The notes beneath the pieces were generated by a model that saw nothing but the letters and a program-made list of their open reading frames with translations, had not been told where the DNA came from and ran no database searches. Below are positions 42,568 to 51,982 of a stretch of DNA of 64,000 nucleotides, piece by piece. The position numbers and the translations under genes were made by a program. Location: the NCBI GenBank assembly GCA_000622025.1, contig KK211388.1, forward strand, positions 62,001 to 126,000. Direction: 5' to 3'. Source of the stretch: Lachnospiraceae bacterium AD3010 (GTDB lineage: Bacteria > Bacillota > Clostridia > Lachnospirales > Lachnospiraceae). Position 1 is the stretch's first letter; every line of letters starts with the position of its first letter.

Positions 42568-44244
42568 TCAGTCCTTACAGGCTATCACGACATTGCCGGC
42601 ATAAGCCTTCGGTACCTCTATAAAGAGTCCTGCCGCTTCGCAGAGTATCTCAATAGATTCCATCCCGCAGGATAAGTGCCAGTATGTGCTCTCCGGCACT
42701 ATCACCTGCCCTCCCTTTCTCACCTTTTCACAGAGAGTAAAGAACATCTCCGAGATGCCCTCATAGTCCTCATTTTCATGGTAGGAAATATCCAGAACGG
42801 CGTAGCGGAATCCACCGGAAGCCTTACTTAAATTGTCAGGGGATGCGACCGTTACCCCGGGCAGAAAAGTAATGTCATTGGAAAGAACAAGTACTGATCC
42901 CACAGGCTTTATATCTTCAAGCACCTCTTTCACGCTCTTCAGATCCTTCGGCCTGTCTTCAGGATTCGTGATCCTCCCTGTAAACAGCATGTCAAAATAC
43001 TTACTCTCCGTTCTCTCCAGAAAATCACGGTCACGGTAGAGCTGTCCCTCATCCTCATTTGCAAGGTAGATGACCCCGGCGCTTGTATCTAAGTCAACCG
43101 TGCGGGCAAGGTGGTCTGCCACGGCCTTTCCAAGCCTGGCATTACAGTAGCTCTTCTGACGCGTGATCATGGAAAGAACCGGAGCCGAGATCACATCCAT
43201 CTCCTTATCCGTGATGATGTGCTTTTTTAATCCCTTTGCAAGAGGTCTGAAGGGATCATTGATGTGGGCAAAAAAGGCATCGGGGTTAAGATAGGCGTCA
43301 AGGCAGAGATCCGTCTCGTGATGTCCCCATATCCTGTCGAGAAATTCCGCCGACATATCGCTTCCCATAGGACGGCAGTTGATCTCTATCAAGACCGGAC
43401 CGTCCTTATCTATCATAAACTCACTGTGGACATTGCCGTTCTCCACCCCAAGGGTATTCAGAACGTCAAAGGCATACTTCACCAAAGCAGTACAGCCTGT
43501 CTCCGGGCGGCTTAAGCTCTCTGTATAGTTGTAGACCATGCCTCCCCCGTCCACCTTTTTCTTGGAATGCTTCCAGATGGCGGAGATCTTGTGCCTTCCC
43601 TTAAGGGAAACAGAATTCACAATATACTCCGTACCGTTTATCATCTCCTGAAGGAGCATGCCCTCCTCTTCACCGCCCATATAATTACCAACGGCAAAGA
43701 CCTCGTCGAAGGCAGCTTTAAGCTCCTCTTCGCTGTCGCAGATCCTTACATCCACCGAGCTTGCTCCCCGGTAGGGCTTCAGTACGCAGCCCTTAAATCC
43801 CTGCTCCCGGTAAAAGCCTATGGTCTCATCAAGGTTATGGACTATCTTTCCCCGAATTCCCCTGATACCGTGCTCTGTTAAAGCCTGATGCATGAGGAAT
43901 TTATTTGTAAGTACCGGGATCCTTTCCATGGGATTCCCCGGCAGAGCGAGATCCTCTGAAAGCCTTGCCGCAAGCTCTACTCCGAGATCCGCTCCCGGGA
44001 TAATAAACCTTGGCTTAAGCTCCCTTACTTTTTTCAGGGTATCCTTATACTCTTTTTCCTCTGCGAAAAAGTCAGCCTTACCCCTGTACTCTCGTTCAAC
44101 AGGTCCCCTTACCTCCGTCATAAGTTCAAATATTTCATCGCTCCTTCTGGACCAGAGTCCCACGGGATGAAAGCCCCTTTTCTCTATATCTCCAAGGAAA
44201 TTAACACCTGTTGAAAAGGGATCAACGATAATGATGTTTTCCAT
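42568..44244 (-). CDS. ATP-grasp ligase with C-terminal methyltransferase-like domain
   Basis: 558 residues. ATP-grasp core (about 90-330): GCVLKPYRGASSVDVRI (ATP-binding Lys), LLQEMINGTEYIVNSVSLKG, and the metal site VLIEINCRPMGSD. The last about 110 residues (SVLVLSNDITFLPGVTVASP, YAVLDISYHE, VRKGGQVIVPES) resemble a reduced class I methyltransferase fold. The family joins a carboxylate to an amine via acyl phosphate, as in BacD-type dipeptide synthesis. It is paired with the upstream ATP-grasp gene (3-bp gap). Confidence 0.8.
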   Translation of the reverse strand: MENIIIVDPFSTGVNFLGDIEKRGFHPVGLWSRRSDEIFELMTEVRGPVEREYRGKADFFAEEKEYKDTLKKVRELKPRFIIPGADLGVELAARLSEDLALPGNPMERIPVLTNKFLMHQALTEHGIRGIRGKIVHNLDETIGFYREQGFKGCVLKPYRGASSVDVRICDSEEELKAAFDEVFAVGNYMGGEEEGMLLQEMINGTEYIVNSVSLKGRHKISAIWKHSKKKVDGGGMVYNYTESLSRPETGCTALVKYAFDVLNTLGVENGNVHSEFMIDKDGPVLIEINCRPMGSDMSAEFLDRIWGHHETDLCLDAYLNPDAFFAHINDPFRPLAKGLKKHIITDKEMDVISAPVLSMITRQKSYCNARLGKAVADHLARTVDLDTSAGVIYLANEDEGQLYRDRDFLERTESKYFDMLFTGRITNPEDRPKDLKSVKEVLEDIKPVGSVLVLSNDITFLPGVTVASPDNLSKASGGFRYAVLDISYHENEDYEGISEMFFTLCEKVRKGGQVIVPESTYWHLSCGMESIEILCEAAGLFIEVPKAYAGNVVIACKD

Positions 44245-44247
44245 AAG

Positions 44248-45594
44248 TTAACCCTCCTTTTCCTTAAGTGCTTTAACAAGTGCCTCCGGGATCTCATCCG
44301 GGTACTTTTTCTGTAATGAGGAGAAGCCTTCCAGAAGCTCTTCCATAGAAGCATATCCCCCTGTGACCGCATCGTTAAATGTAAAGGGATCCCTTCCGGG
44401 AAGACGGACATCATACTTGATGATACTCTTCATTGAAGGCTCTGAAGCGATCCTCGAAAGAGTATCCTCCTTTACGTCCGGCATCTTGAACTGGCAGGAA
44501 AAGCTTAGGTTCTTCGTATCATTATAGTCAACAGCCGCCCCCACAGCCTCGTCCATATAGACATCATAGGGAAGCCTTCCCTGTGAAGCGGTTATAAGTG
44601 TGGTGAGACCTGACCAGCGGTTATTTATCTCAAGGATATACCACTTATCCTTAACAAGGACGAGGTCCACTTCCATTATGCCCGAAAACTCCATAAGCTC
44701 CGCGAGACGCTTAAGCTCCGAACGCACCTCCTCGATATGAAGCTTTTGATCAAGTATGGGACCGTACTTAAGGGTGGTCTGCCCCAGAGGGTCATTCAGC
44801 TGACCCGGCACCGTATTGAATATCCTGAAGGGCGGCGAAACAAAATAATTTCCCCTGTCTCCGTGTACCTCGGCGCCGTACTCCTCCCCATCCAGAAACT
44901 CTTCCAGTATCACATCCTCCGTAAGGCTGTCCGATAAAAGATAAGCTTTTGCATCCTCATAGTCCTTTGCAATGTAGATACCCATTGAAGAAGAGCCCGT
45001 GGTGCTCTTTATCACGACAGGCATCTTCATATTCTCGATCTCCCAGAGGATATATTCCTGATAGACGTTTCCTGTGCAGGCTTCTCCCAGCTTATCCGTC
45101 TTAAACAGTTCATAGTGGAGATACAAAGCATCCGGTATGCGAAATCCCCCGTTTTTAAGGATCTGATGGGTCCTCCATTTGTCAAAGCAGTTCATTGCGG
45201 TATCGGTTGAGTAGCAGAATGTATCTATACCCTTTTTCCTTAAACCCTCCGCGATAGCCGCGTCCCGGAGTCCGTTCCAGTCATATCCGCTGACCGGTCC
45301 CGGCATGGCTACCGCGATGTCAGGCTTTAGCTCCTCCACTGCCTGCAGAAATTCCGGGAGCTTTGCCTCCATCGGAAGTATCTTCAAGGTGATGTTTTCC
45401 GGCTTATCCGAAAGCTCACCGTCGGTGATATCCAGAAAGTACCTTCCGTTAAGCTGCAGCACCAATGTGATATCATAGTCCGGATGGCGCTTTGCCATCT
45501 CGTCCCACTGCCTTGACCACTTTGGGAAAACCGTGCAGTTACTGCTCTTATCCCGGTGCTTACTGTTACTTGAATAAAAAACAACGCGTTTCAT
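44248..45594 (-). CDS. ATP-grasp carboxylate-amine ligase
   Basis: 448 residues. MPVVIKSTTGSSSMGIYIAK (ATP Lys), DVILEEFLDGEEYGAEVHGD and KWYILEINNRWSGLTTL (metal-binding Glu and Asn) give a complete ATP-grasp fold; the N-terminal pre-ATP-grasp domain reads MKRVVFYSSNSKHRDKSSNC. AAGGATAG precedes the ATG. Two non-housekeeping ATP-grasp ligases in tandem suggest assembly of a small peptide-like or amidated product (inference). Confidence 0.82.
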   Translation of the reverse strand: MKRVVFYSSNSKHRDKSSNCTVFPKWSRQWDEMAKRHPDYDITLVLQLNGRYFLDITDGELSDKPENITLKILPMEAKLPEFLQAVEELKPDIAVAMPGPVSGYDWNGLRDAAIAEGLRKKGIDTFCYSTDTAMNCFDKWRTHQILKNGGFRIPDALYLHYELFKTDKLGEACTGNVYQEYILWEIENMKMPVVIKSTTGSSSMGIYIAKDYEDAKAYLLSDSLTEDVILEEFLDGEEYGAEVHGDRGNYFVSPPFRIFNTVPGQLNDPLGQTTLKYGPILDQKLHIEEVRSELKRLAELMEFSGIMEVDLVLVKDKWYILEINNRWSGLTTLITASQGRLPYDVYMDEAVGAAVDYNDTKNLSFSCQFKMPDVKEDTLSRIASEPSMKSIIKYDVRLPGRDPFTFNDAVTGGYASMEELLEGFSSLQKKYPDEIPEALVKALKEKEG

Positions 45595-45696
45595 TTTACT
45601 ATCCTTAAAGTTCCTTTCTTTTTACGTATCTATGGAGAACCCTTCCTGCTCAGGACCTTATCTTTTCAGAGCCCTTAATGCTAAGGGAAGCTTTAG

Positions 45697-46887
45697 TTAC
45701 CAGTTTACGGATCCTGTAAGCGAATCAATAAGAGGCAGGAAATTAGCCTTTGCGTCATCAATGCTGGCCTTTATGATGGCTGGATCCGCGCCCCTCCCGA
45801 ATACCGGGGCAAGTGCCACCTTAAGCTTTGAAAAGATGCATATCTGCTCCTCTATCCTGTCCCTCTCTTCCTTTGAAGAGTCCGCAAAATAGCTGTCGAT
45901 AAGCCTCCGCCAGGTTTTCTTGATAAGCTCCGCCGGCATCTTTGTATGTCCCTCCGCAAACTCCGGGCTAAGCTTTACCAGATTCACCTGCGTGGCTGCC
46001 GTTGCAAGGAAATCAAAGACCGGATGCCCGATGCTTAAGTCCCCCATATCGATAAGAATCAATTCCCCGTCTTTTACCATAACGTTATTCGGATGATAAT
46101 CCCCGTGTATCAGGGTATCCCTGTCCGGTACAGAGGCCACAAGGGCGTGGAGCTTTTTTATCTCATCCTCTGTGTAGTACTCACTGCAGCTGTCTATCGA
46201 GCTGTGGTACAAGTCCTTAATATACGGGAAATACTCCGGGTCTCCTTTAGTAGCGTGGATCTTCTTATAAAGCTCTATATAGAGCTCCGTATAATGATCA
46301 TATTCGTCCGGCTTGCTTTTAAGTGTTATGGAAAGAGGCACCGCATCAATAAGCTCGAATAGGATCCCGTAGCAGTCCTCGACCTTTACGACCGTATACG
46401 AAATGGCAGTCTGGATACCGGAAAGAAGTGCCTGCTGCGCAAGATCCCTTTCCCTTTCGATGTCACTAAGAGGTGTGGAAGCATTAAATACCTTTATCAC
46501 ATTTTCCCGGTCAACCCTGTAAACCGCACCGTTGGCACCCCGGCCGATAAGTTCAAAGCCCTCCATCGTAAACTGCTTTAATGCCTTATGAACATCAAAA
46601 AGCCGGAGGAACCCAACATCTCCCAGGATATCGTAGACCTCAACGGATGCATTTTCTATTCGGACCTTATTCTTCTCACTCTTTGCGATATTTAAGAGTA
46701 CGCGAAGGCCTGCACTGGAAATATATAAAAGCTCATTAAAATCAAAAATAAGCTGCTCCTGCCTGTTCTCCTGCCGGAGCCTTGTAAGGGCTTCTTCCGT
46801 TTCCTTTGCATTATCCCTCGTTACCCTGCCTTCAAAGCTTATGATAAGCTCCTTTTCTCCTGCTTCCTTTAATCTTACTCCGTCCAT
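45697..46887 (-). CDS. STAS domain fused to an APH-like kinase
   Basis: 396 residues. STAS anti-anti-sigma domain (1-105), with the phosphorylation-loop segment LLYISSAGLRVLL; S58 aligns with the phosphoserine of SpoIIAA/RsbV. Then an aminoglycoside/choline-kinase-like domain: glycine loop ELIGRGANGAVYRVD, Lys in VIKVF (K132), catalytic HGDYHPNN (H261, D263, N268) and metal-binding IDMGD (D280, D283). A switch protein joined to a kinase, in a run with two SpoIIE phosphatases, suggests a self-contained phosphorylation cycle. No RsbW-like kinase is present. AAAGGAG precedes the ATG. It is 102 bp upstream of the ATP-grasp gene. Confidence 0.87.
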   Translation of the reverse strand: MDGVRLKEAGEKELIISFEGRVTRDNAKETEEALTRLRQENRQEQLIFDFNELLYISSAGLRVLLNIAKSEKNKVRIENASVEVYDILGDVGFLRLFDVHKALKQFTMEGFELIGRGANGAVYRVDRENVIKVFNASTPLSDIERERDLAQQALLSGIQTAISYTVVKVEDCYGILFELIDAVPLSITLKSKPDEYDHYTELYIELYKKIHATKGDPEYFPYIKDLYHSSIDSCSEYYTEDEIKKLHALVASVPDRDTLIHGDYHPNNVMVKDGELILIDMGDLSIGHPVFDFLATAATQVNLVKLSPEFAEGHTKMPAELIKKTWRRLIDSYFADSSKEERDRIEEQICIFSKLKVALAPVFGRGADPAIIKASIDDAKANFLPLIDSLTGSVNW

Positions 46888-46996
46888 TAATTATTCTCCT
46901 TTTTCTATGAGCTTAAGGATCTGTTCATAAATAAATCTTCACATTTGACTTGTCCATACGTCCATCTGCTTCATCAGAAAGCCTCGCCGCAGTAAT

Positions 46997-47217
46997 GTCA
47001 TTCTGAGCGAAGCGAAGAATCTTTTAAAACACTTGGAAAGATCCTTACTGTTGCTTCGCGTCTCGTCTCCCGACTCGGTCCGCGCTAAACGCGTGCCACT
47101 GGCACGCAGCGCCCCTCGCCGGGGCGGCATCCCACATCTTCGATGTGGGATAAACCTCGCCGGGGCGGCATCCCACATCTTCGATGTGGGATATGCGTCG
47201 CTTACGCTCAGGATGAC
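46997..47217. repeat. Composite inverted-repeat element, long copy (b)
   Basis: 221 bp from GTCATTCTGAGCGAAGCG to CGCTTACGCTCAGGATGAC. Modules in order: AGATCCTTACTGTTGCTTCG, a CGTGCCACTGGCACG palindrome, then two hairpins with arms ATCCCACATC / GATGTGGGAT separated by CCTCGCCGGGGCGG. It is nearly the exact inverse of copy (c) at 53425-53644. The 438 bp between the STAS gene and the ABC gene hold only this element and its 22-bp tandem tail. Confidence 0.85.
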
Positions 47218-47321
47218 AAGGTTTTACGCTCAGGATGACAAGGTTTTGCGCTCAGGTTCACAAGGTTTTGCGCTCAGGTTCACAAGGTTTTGCGCTCAGG
47301 TTCACAAGGTTTTTCGCTCAG
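47212..47321. repeat. Five 22-bp tandem repeats growing from the element end
   Basis: Five consecutive 22-bp units of the form GAT/GTT-GACAAGGTTTTGCGCTCAG, each derived from the CGCTCAGGATGAC end of the element. The array stops six bases before the ABC gene stop codon (47329-47327). No spacers, so not a CRISPR. Confidence 0.85.
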
Positions 47322-47326
47322 GATGA

Positions 47327-49075
47327 TTAAATACTGTATAGACTGTAGTATGCACCCTTCCTTGACATCAGCTCTTCATGGCTTCCGCATTCCAGTATCC
47401 TTCCGTGGTCAAGTACAATAATAAGGTCGCTGTTCTTAATGGTGGAAAGGCGGTGTGCTATCACAAAGGAAGTCCTGCCCTTCATGAGATTATCCATTCC
47501 CTCCTGTATGAGCTTCTCCGTTCCCGGATCCACTGAGCTCGTGGCTTCGTCAAGGATAAGTATCGGAGCGTTGGCGGCAACCGCTCTTGCTATATTTAAT
47601 AGCTGTCTCTGCCCTTCCGCCAGGTTCTCCGCATCCCGGCATAGAACCGTATCATACCCGTCCGGCAGACGGCTTATAAAGTCATCTGCCCTGGCCTTTT
47701 CTGCGGCCTCCATACATTCCTTATCCGAAAGGAGCGGATTACCGTAGCGGATATTGTCAAGGATAGTTCCGCTAAATAGGTGTGTATCCTGCAAAACAAT
47801 ACCTATAAGGCGCCTTAAGTCCTCCTTCCTGTATTCCCTTATATCCGTTCCGTCCAAAAGTATCCTGCCGCTGTCCAGGTCGTAAAAGCGGTTCAGTAGA
47901 TTGGTGATGGTAGTCTTTCCGGAGCCTGTCGAACCCACAATGGCTATCTTCTGCCCGCTCTCCGCTGTGATATTAATATCATATAGTATCTGTGTTCCCG
48001 GCACATAGGAAAAGTTTACATTTTGAAGCTCCACCCTTCCCCTTACGTCTCCGGGAAGAATGGCCCTTTTGCCGCTGTCCTCTTCACATCCTTCATCCAT
48101 CATCCCGAAGATACGCTTTGCCCCTGCAAGGGCCGTTACACAGGAATATATCTGCCCTGAAGCAAGGACCACAGGCACATTCATGGTCTTTGAAAGAGAG
48201 AGGAAGGCTATGGTCTTTCCTATGGTCATATTTCCCCAGCCGTTTATCACGAAGATACTGCAGAGTACCGCAAATAAGAAGTAAAATACAATATTACCGG
48301 CCTGCATATTTACAGCGGAAACTATGCCTGTGTATTTCGAAGCCTGATAGGCACTTTTCCTTAAAGCCTCATTTTTTTCCCTGAATTCTTCTAAGCACTT
48401 ATCCTCCCGGTGAAATACCTTTACAACCTTCTGTCCGCTGAATATCTCTTCCACATATCCGTTAAGGGTAGCCAGATTCTCCTGCTGCTCGGAGTATGAG
48501 CTCCTTGCCGAGCCTACGATCTTCATACTGACCCCCATCACGAGTCCGACCATCAGGACTGAAAGAAGCGCTAAGGGGATATTGAGGTACAGAAGTGCAG
48601 CGAGGATAGCCACAACCGTGATGATCGCGGAAATGATATTCGGTATCCCCTGGCTTATCATCTGTCGTATGGCATCCGTATCATTGGTGTATACGGACAT
48701 TATCTCACCTTTTGAATGGGTATCAAAGTACTTCGCAGGGAAACGCTCCATTTTATCAAATATATCTTTTCTAAGGTCATACATTGTGCCGTGTGTCATC
48801 CGGGCGACTGACCTTGCCTGGATAAACTGCGAAAGAACACCGGACAAAAATATAAAGATAAGAACTATCAGCGCCTTAAAAAGAGCCGCAAAGCCCGAAG
48901 CCTTATCCTCCATGCCTATCAGGGGAGTGATGTACCTGTCCACCAGCAGGGAAAGATAGGCGTATGCAGCTACCGATGTCAGGGCGGAGACCACAACGCA
49001 TATGATCGTTACAGAGAAAAAGAAGCTGTATCTCTTAGTTATGTATTTAAGGAGACGTATTAAGCTGTCCTTCAT
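47327..49075 (-). CDS. ABC exporter half-transporter, catalytically intact partner
   Basis: 582 residues: six-helix ABC membrane domain (about 1-330) plus ATPase domain with Walker A GSTGSGKTT, Walker B ILILDEATSSVD with its catalytic Glu, and H-loop FVIAHRLSTI. The signature is altered to LAEGQRQLLNIAR. In a heterodimer with the upstream ABC protein, the good site uses this Walker A/B and the partner LSGGQ. Overlaps the partner gene by four bases. It probably exports the product of the neighbouring genes. Confidence 0.9.
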   Translation of the reverse strand: MKDSLIRLLKYITKRYSFFFSVTIICVVVSALTSVAAYAYLSLLVDRYITPLIGMEDKASGFAALFKALIVLIFIFLSGVLSQFIQARSVARMTHGTMYDLRKDIFDKMERFPAKYFDTHSKGEIMSVYTNDTDAIRQMISQGIPNIISAIITVVAILAALLYLNIPLALLSVLMVGLVMGVSMKIVGSARSSYSEQQENLATLNGYVEEIFSGQKVVKVFHREDKCLEEFREKNEALRKSAYQASKYTGIVSAVNMQAGNIVFYFLFAVLCSIFVINGWGNMTIGKTIAFLSLSKTMNVPVVLASGQIYSCVTALAGAKRIFGMMDEGCEEDSGKRAILPGDVRGRVELQNVNFSYVPGTQILYDINITAESGQKIAIVGSTGSGKTTITNLLNRFYDLDSGRILLDGTDIREYRKEDLRRLIGIVLQDTHLFSGTILDNIRYGNPLLSDKECMEAAEKARADDFISRLPDGYDTVLCRDAENLAEGQRQLLNIARAVAANAPILILDEATSSVDPGTEKLIQEGMDNLMKGRTSFVIAHRLSTIKNSDLIIVLDHGRILECGSHEELMSRKGAYYSLYSI

Positions 49076-50799
49076 GACGCCTCCTTTCCTTCTGCAGCTA
49101 TGCAGAGCTCCCGGTAGACCTCACAGTCCCTTATCAGATTTTCATGGGTATCAAAGCCGCAGATCCTTCCCTTACTTAAGACAAGGATCCGGTCTGCTTC
49201 TCTGACAGAGCCCACTCTCTGAGTGATGATAAGCTTCGTCATATCCGGCAGATCTTCCTTTAGGGAGAGACGTATCCTTGCTTCCGTAGCGGTATCAAGG
49301 GCAGAAAGAGCATCATCAAGTATAAGTATCTTCGGCTTTTTAATAAGCGCCCGGGCGAGGCAGAGACGCTGCCTCTGTCCTCCGGAAAGATTTGATCCAC
49401 CCTGAGCGATATAATAGTTTAATCCGCCTTCCTTTTCCTTTATAAAGCTCTCCGCTAAGGCAAAGCGGCAGGCTTCCTCACATTCCTTAATTGTTGCGTC
49501 GCTCTTTCCCCACCTTAAGTTTTCCATAATGGTCCCGGAAAAAAGAAGGTTTTTCTGAAGAACTACGGCAATATTCTTTGTAAGGCTATCTTCGTCATAT
49601 TCCTTTACATCTCTTTTACCCACCGTGATCTGTCCCTCTTTTGCGTCATATAGCCTTGAAATAAGGTTGACAAGTGAGGTCTTTGACGAACCGGTGGCAC
49701 CTACTATCCCTATCATTTCACCGCTCTTAATACGTAAAGATATGTCCTCCAGTACATTCTCGCCGTTTCCTTCACCGTAACGGAAGGAAACTTTTGAAAA
49801 CTCAACAGAACCATCCTCCATTTCAGGAGACTCATCCTCGGGGAAGGTGACGGAGGGCTCTTCGGAAAAAACCTCCTGCACCCTTTTTACGGAGGCAAAA
49901 CTGGAGGACAGCTGTACAAAGGAAAGGACAAGCATGGCCATATAGGTCATTATCTGAAAGGCATAGGTTATGAAGCCTGTAAGGTCACCTACGGACATTT
50001 CACCGGCACTTATAAATTTCGCCCCTATCCAGGCTATCCCGATAAAACAGAATTCAAGAGACAGCATCATTATGGGGTTATTAAAGGCAAGAAGCCTCTC
50101 AACCCTTATGAATCCTTTTTTTACAGCAGCTGCCTTCGAATCAAAGCTTTCGGATACGGCTTTTTCCCTTGCAAAGGACTTGACCACCCTTATGCCGGTT
50201 ACGTTTTCCTGGATATGCTCATTCAGTGCATCATAGTCCTCATAAACCTCCCGGTACATGACAATGCTTTTTATTATAATGACGGAAAGAAAGATTCCGA
50301 TTAGAAAAACGCCTGCTATCAGAACAAGGCTCAATCTCTTATTCAGCTGTACCGTGAGGATAAGAGAATAGACTACCGCCACGGGAGTCTTAAAAAACTG
50401 GGTAAGAATTGTCTGGGCTGCTGTCTGTATATTGCTGATATCCGTGGTCTGGCGGACAACAAGACCCGATACACCGTATTTATCGAGATTTGAGAAGGAA
50501 AAGCTCTGAACCTTCTTAAATAATCCCTCCCTCAGATTGGCAGCAAGACCGCTCGATGCCTTCGCCGAAAGAACATAGCCTATAAGAGCTGTGATAAGGG
50601 CAGACACCGCAAATATCAGCATATAGCCGCCCCAGCGGAGCACCTCACCCATATCACTCTTCTCAATGCCATAGTCCACGATACGGGTTGTCATAAGCGG
50701 GATCATGGTTTCCATCAGGCCGCTTATTATCATAAATACCGGTGCAAGTATGAATATACTTTTATACTGCTTTACCTGTTGCAGGATCGAATTCTGCAA
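49072..50799 (-). CDS. ABC exporter half-transporter, degenerate-site partner
   Basis: 575 residues: six membrane helices and an ATPase domain with canonical signature LSGGQRQRLCLARAL, but Walker A is GATGSSKTS (Ser for the last Gly), the Walker B catalytic residue is Asp (ILILDDALSALD), and the H-loop reads IITQRVGS (Gln for His). These changes mark a degenerate nucleotide site, as in heterodimeric exporters of the BmrCD/TM287-288 type. It overlaps the acyltransferase-like gene upstream by 38 bases; a later start is possible. Confidence 0.9.
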   Translation of the reverse strand: MQNSILQQVKQYKSIFILAPVFMIISGLMETMIPLMTTRIVDYGIEKSDMGEVLRWGGYMLIFAVSALITALIGYVLSAKASSGLAANLREGLFKKVQSFSFSNLDKYGVSGLVVRQTTDISNIQTAAQTILTQFFKTPVAVVYSLILTVQLNKRLSLVLIAGVFLIGIFLSVIIIKSIVMYREVYEDYDALNEHIQENVTGIRVVKSFAREKAVSESFDSKAAAVKKGFIRVERLLAFNNPIMMLSLEFCFIGIAWIGAKFISAGEMSVGDLTGFITYAFQIMTYMAMLVLSFVQLSSSFASVKRVQEVFSEEPSVTFPEDESPEMEDGSVEFSKVSFRYGEGNGENVLEDISLRIKSGEMIGIVGATGSSKTSLVNLISRLYDAKEGQITVGKRDVKEYDEDSLTKNIAVVLQKNLLFSGTIMENLRWGKSDATIKECEEACRFALAESFIKEKEGGLNYYIAQGGSNLSGGQRQRLCLARALIKKPKILILDDALSALDTATEARIRLSLKEDLPDMTKLIITQRVGSVREADRILVLSKGRICGFDTHENLIRDCEVYRELCIAAEGKEAS

Positions 50800-51964
50800 T
50801 GTCGATCCCCCTCCTCTCCAACACTGTTTTTAAGGTGCTTCCGAATTCCCTGTTTCCTCCGGCCTCATGAATATAGAAAAAGATCCTGTCTCCCACCACC
50901 ATACTGTACACCATAAGAGGGAAAAGAAGTGCTGCCGCCATTGGGGCCTTTATCCGGTCTGCATATGTGTCTCCCGCCAGGCCCCTCCCCAGATGGCTTA
51001 TCATAATAGTATCCTGTCCGGCAAGAGGGACTATCCTCTTCAGACGTTCCTCCCGGCTCCCGGCAAAAAGTACCTTCCTCCATTCATTATATTGAAAAGA
51101 TACCTCATCCTGCGTATTCTGGGCGAGGCACTGCTCCCCGATAAGCCTTAAAAGCTCACTGTCCTCTGCACTCTTCAGTTCCTTACTTTCAAAGAGTACT
51201 CTCATATTGGCAAGGCTTGCGTTCTGGAAGCTGTTTGGAATATTAAAATGCTTTCTCGCATTAACAGGGATCCTTGCGGAAACTGTCCTGTCATCATCCG
51301 GATACAGTATGGAAAGCGCCTTAAGGCAGAGAAGGGTAAGCACAGTCTGTACAGAGGCATCAAGATCCTTGCACAGGGTCTTAAATGCCGTATACGAAGC
51401 CCGGAAAAGAGAAGTATCGCTGATCCCACGGGTTTCTGTATCGGGAAGGGTAAGGATATTCTTCCCGGGAACGAAAGCGCCCTTATATTTCTCGGGGACA
51501 CTCCTTTGTGTCTCCAGAGGATCCCTGTCATAGTCCGCTTCTCCGGCTCCCTTAAATATCCCATTTTTCTCCCCGAAATACCGGTCTAAAAGGGTTCTCG
51601 TAAAAGTGAATATCCCTGCGCCATCGGTAAGTGAATGTGTAACATAGACCCCGATAAAATTATCCCAACAGCAGACTGCTGCGGAATGACCGTTATTCTC
51701 TGCGGTATTTATCTCATAAGGTTCCTCTTTTAAAAGCGGAAGGGGCGAATCATTTTCACTTAAGGATAGAAAGATACCCTCATCCTCAGTAACCGTATAC
51801 CTCATATACGGGCAGTCTGAAAGTGAAAGGAGCAGTGCCTTTTTTAACCTCTCCCTTTCCACCGGCTCTTCCAGAAAGATACGTATGAAAGGATTTGTAT
51901 CAGCCCTGTGCAGGACCGATCGCTTTAGCCCGAGTAATGAACCTGAAAACAGTCTTTTTTTCAT
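50762..51964 (-). CDS. Condensation-domain-like acyltransferase with active-site motif
   Basis: 400 residues, a stand-alone CoA-dependent acyltransferase fold (condensation/PapA/alcohol acetyltransferase group). The motif VTHSLTDGAGIFTF preserves the second His and the Asp-Gly of HHxxxDG (the first His is Thr). RIPVNARKHFNIPNSF aligns with the RxPVNxR segment of PapA-like enzymes. It could join an acyl group to an alcohol or amine. No adenylation or carrier domain is nearby, so it is not an NRPS module. Co-transcribed with the next condensation-like gene and the exporter. Confidence 0.78.
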   Translation of the reverse strand: MKKRLFSGSLLGLKRSVLHRADTNPFIRIFLEEPVERERLKKALLLSLSDCPYMRYTVTEDEGIFLSLSENDSPLPLLKEEPYEINTAENNGHSAAVCCWDNFIGVYVTHSLTDGAGIFTFTRTLLDRYFGEKNGIFKGAGEADYDRDPLETQRSVPEKYKGAFVPGKNILTLPDTETRGISDTSLFRASYTAFKTLCKDLDASVQTVLTLLCLKALSILYPDDDRTVSARIPVNARKHFNIPNSFQNASLANMRVLFESKELKSAEDSELLRLIGEQCLAQNTQDEVSFQYNEWRKVLFAGSREERLKRIVPLAGQDTIMISHLGRGLAGDTYADRIKAPMAAALLFPLMVYSMVVGDRIFFYIHEAGGNREFGSTLKTVLERRGIDIAEFDPATGKAV

Positions 51965-51982
51965 GGATTGTATTTAGCTCCT

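Noticed and set aside
47212-47321. CRISPR-like array
   Set aside because: The units are contiguous with no spacers and derive from the end of a neighbouring intergenic repeat; there are no cas genes.
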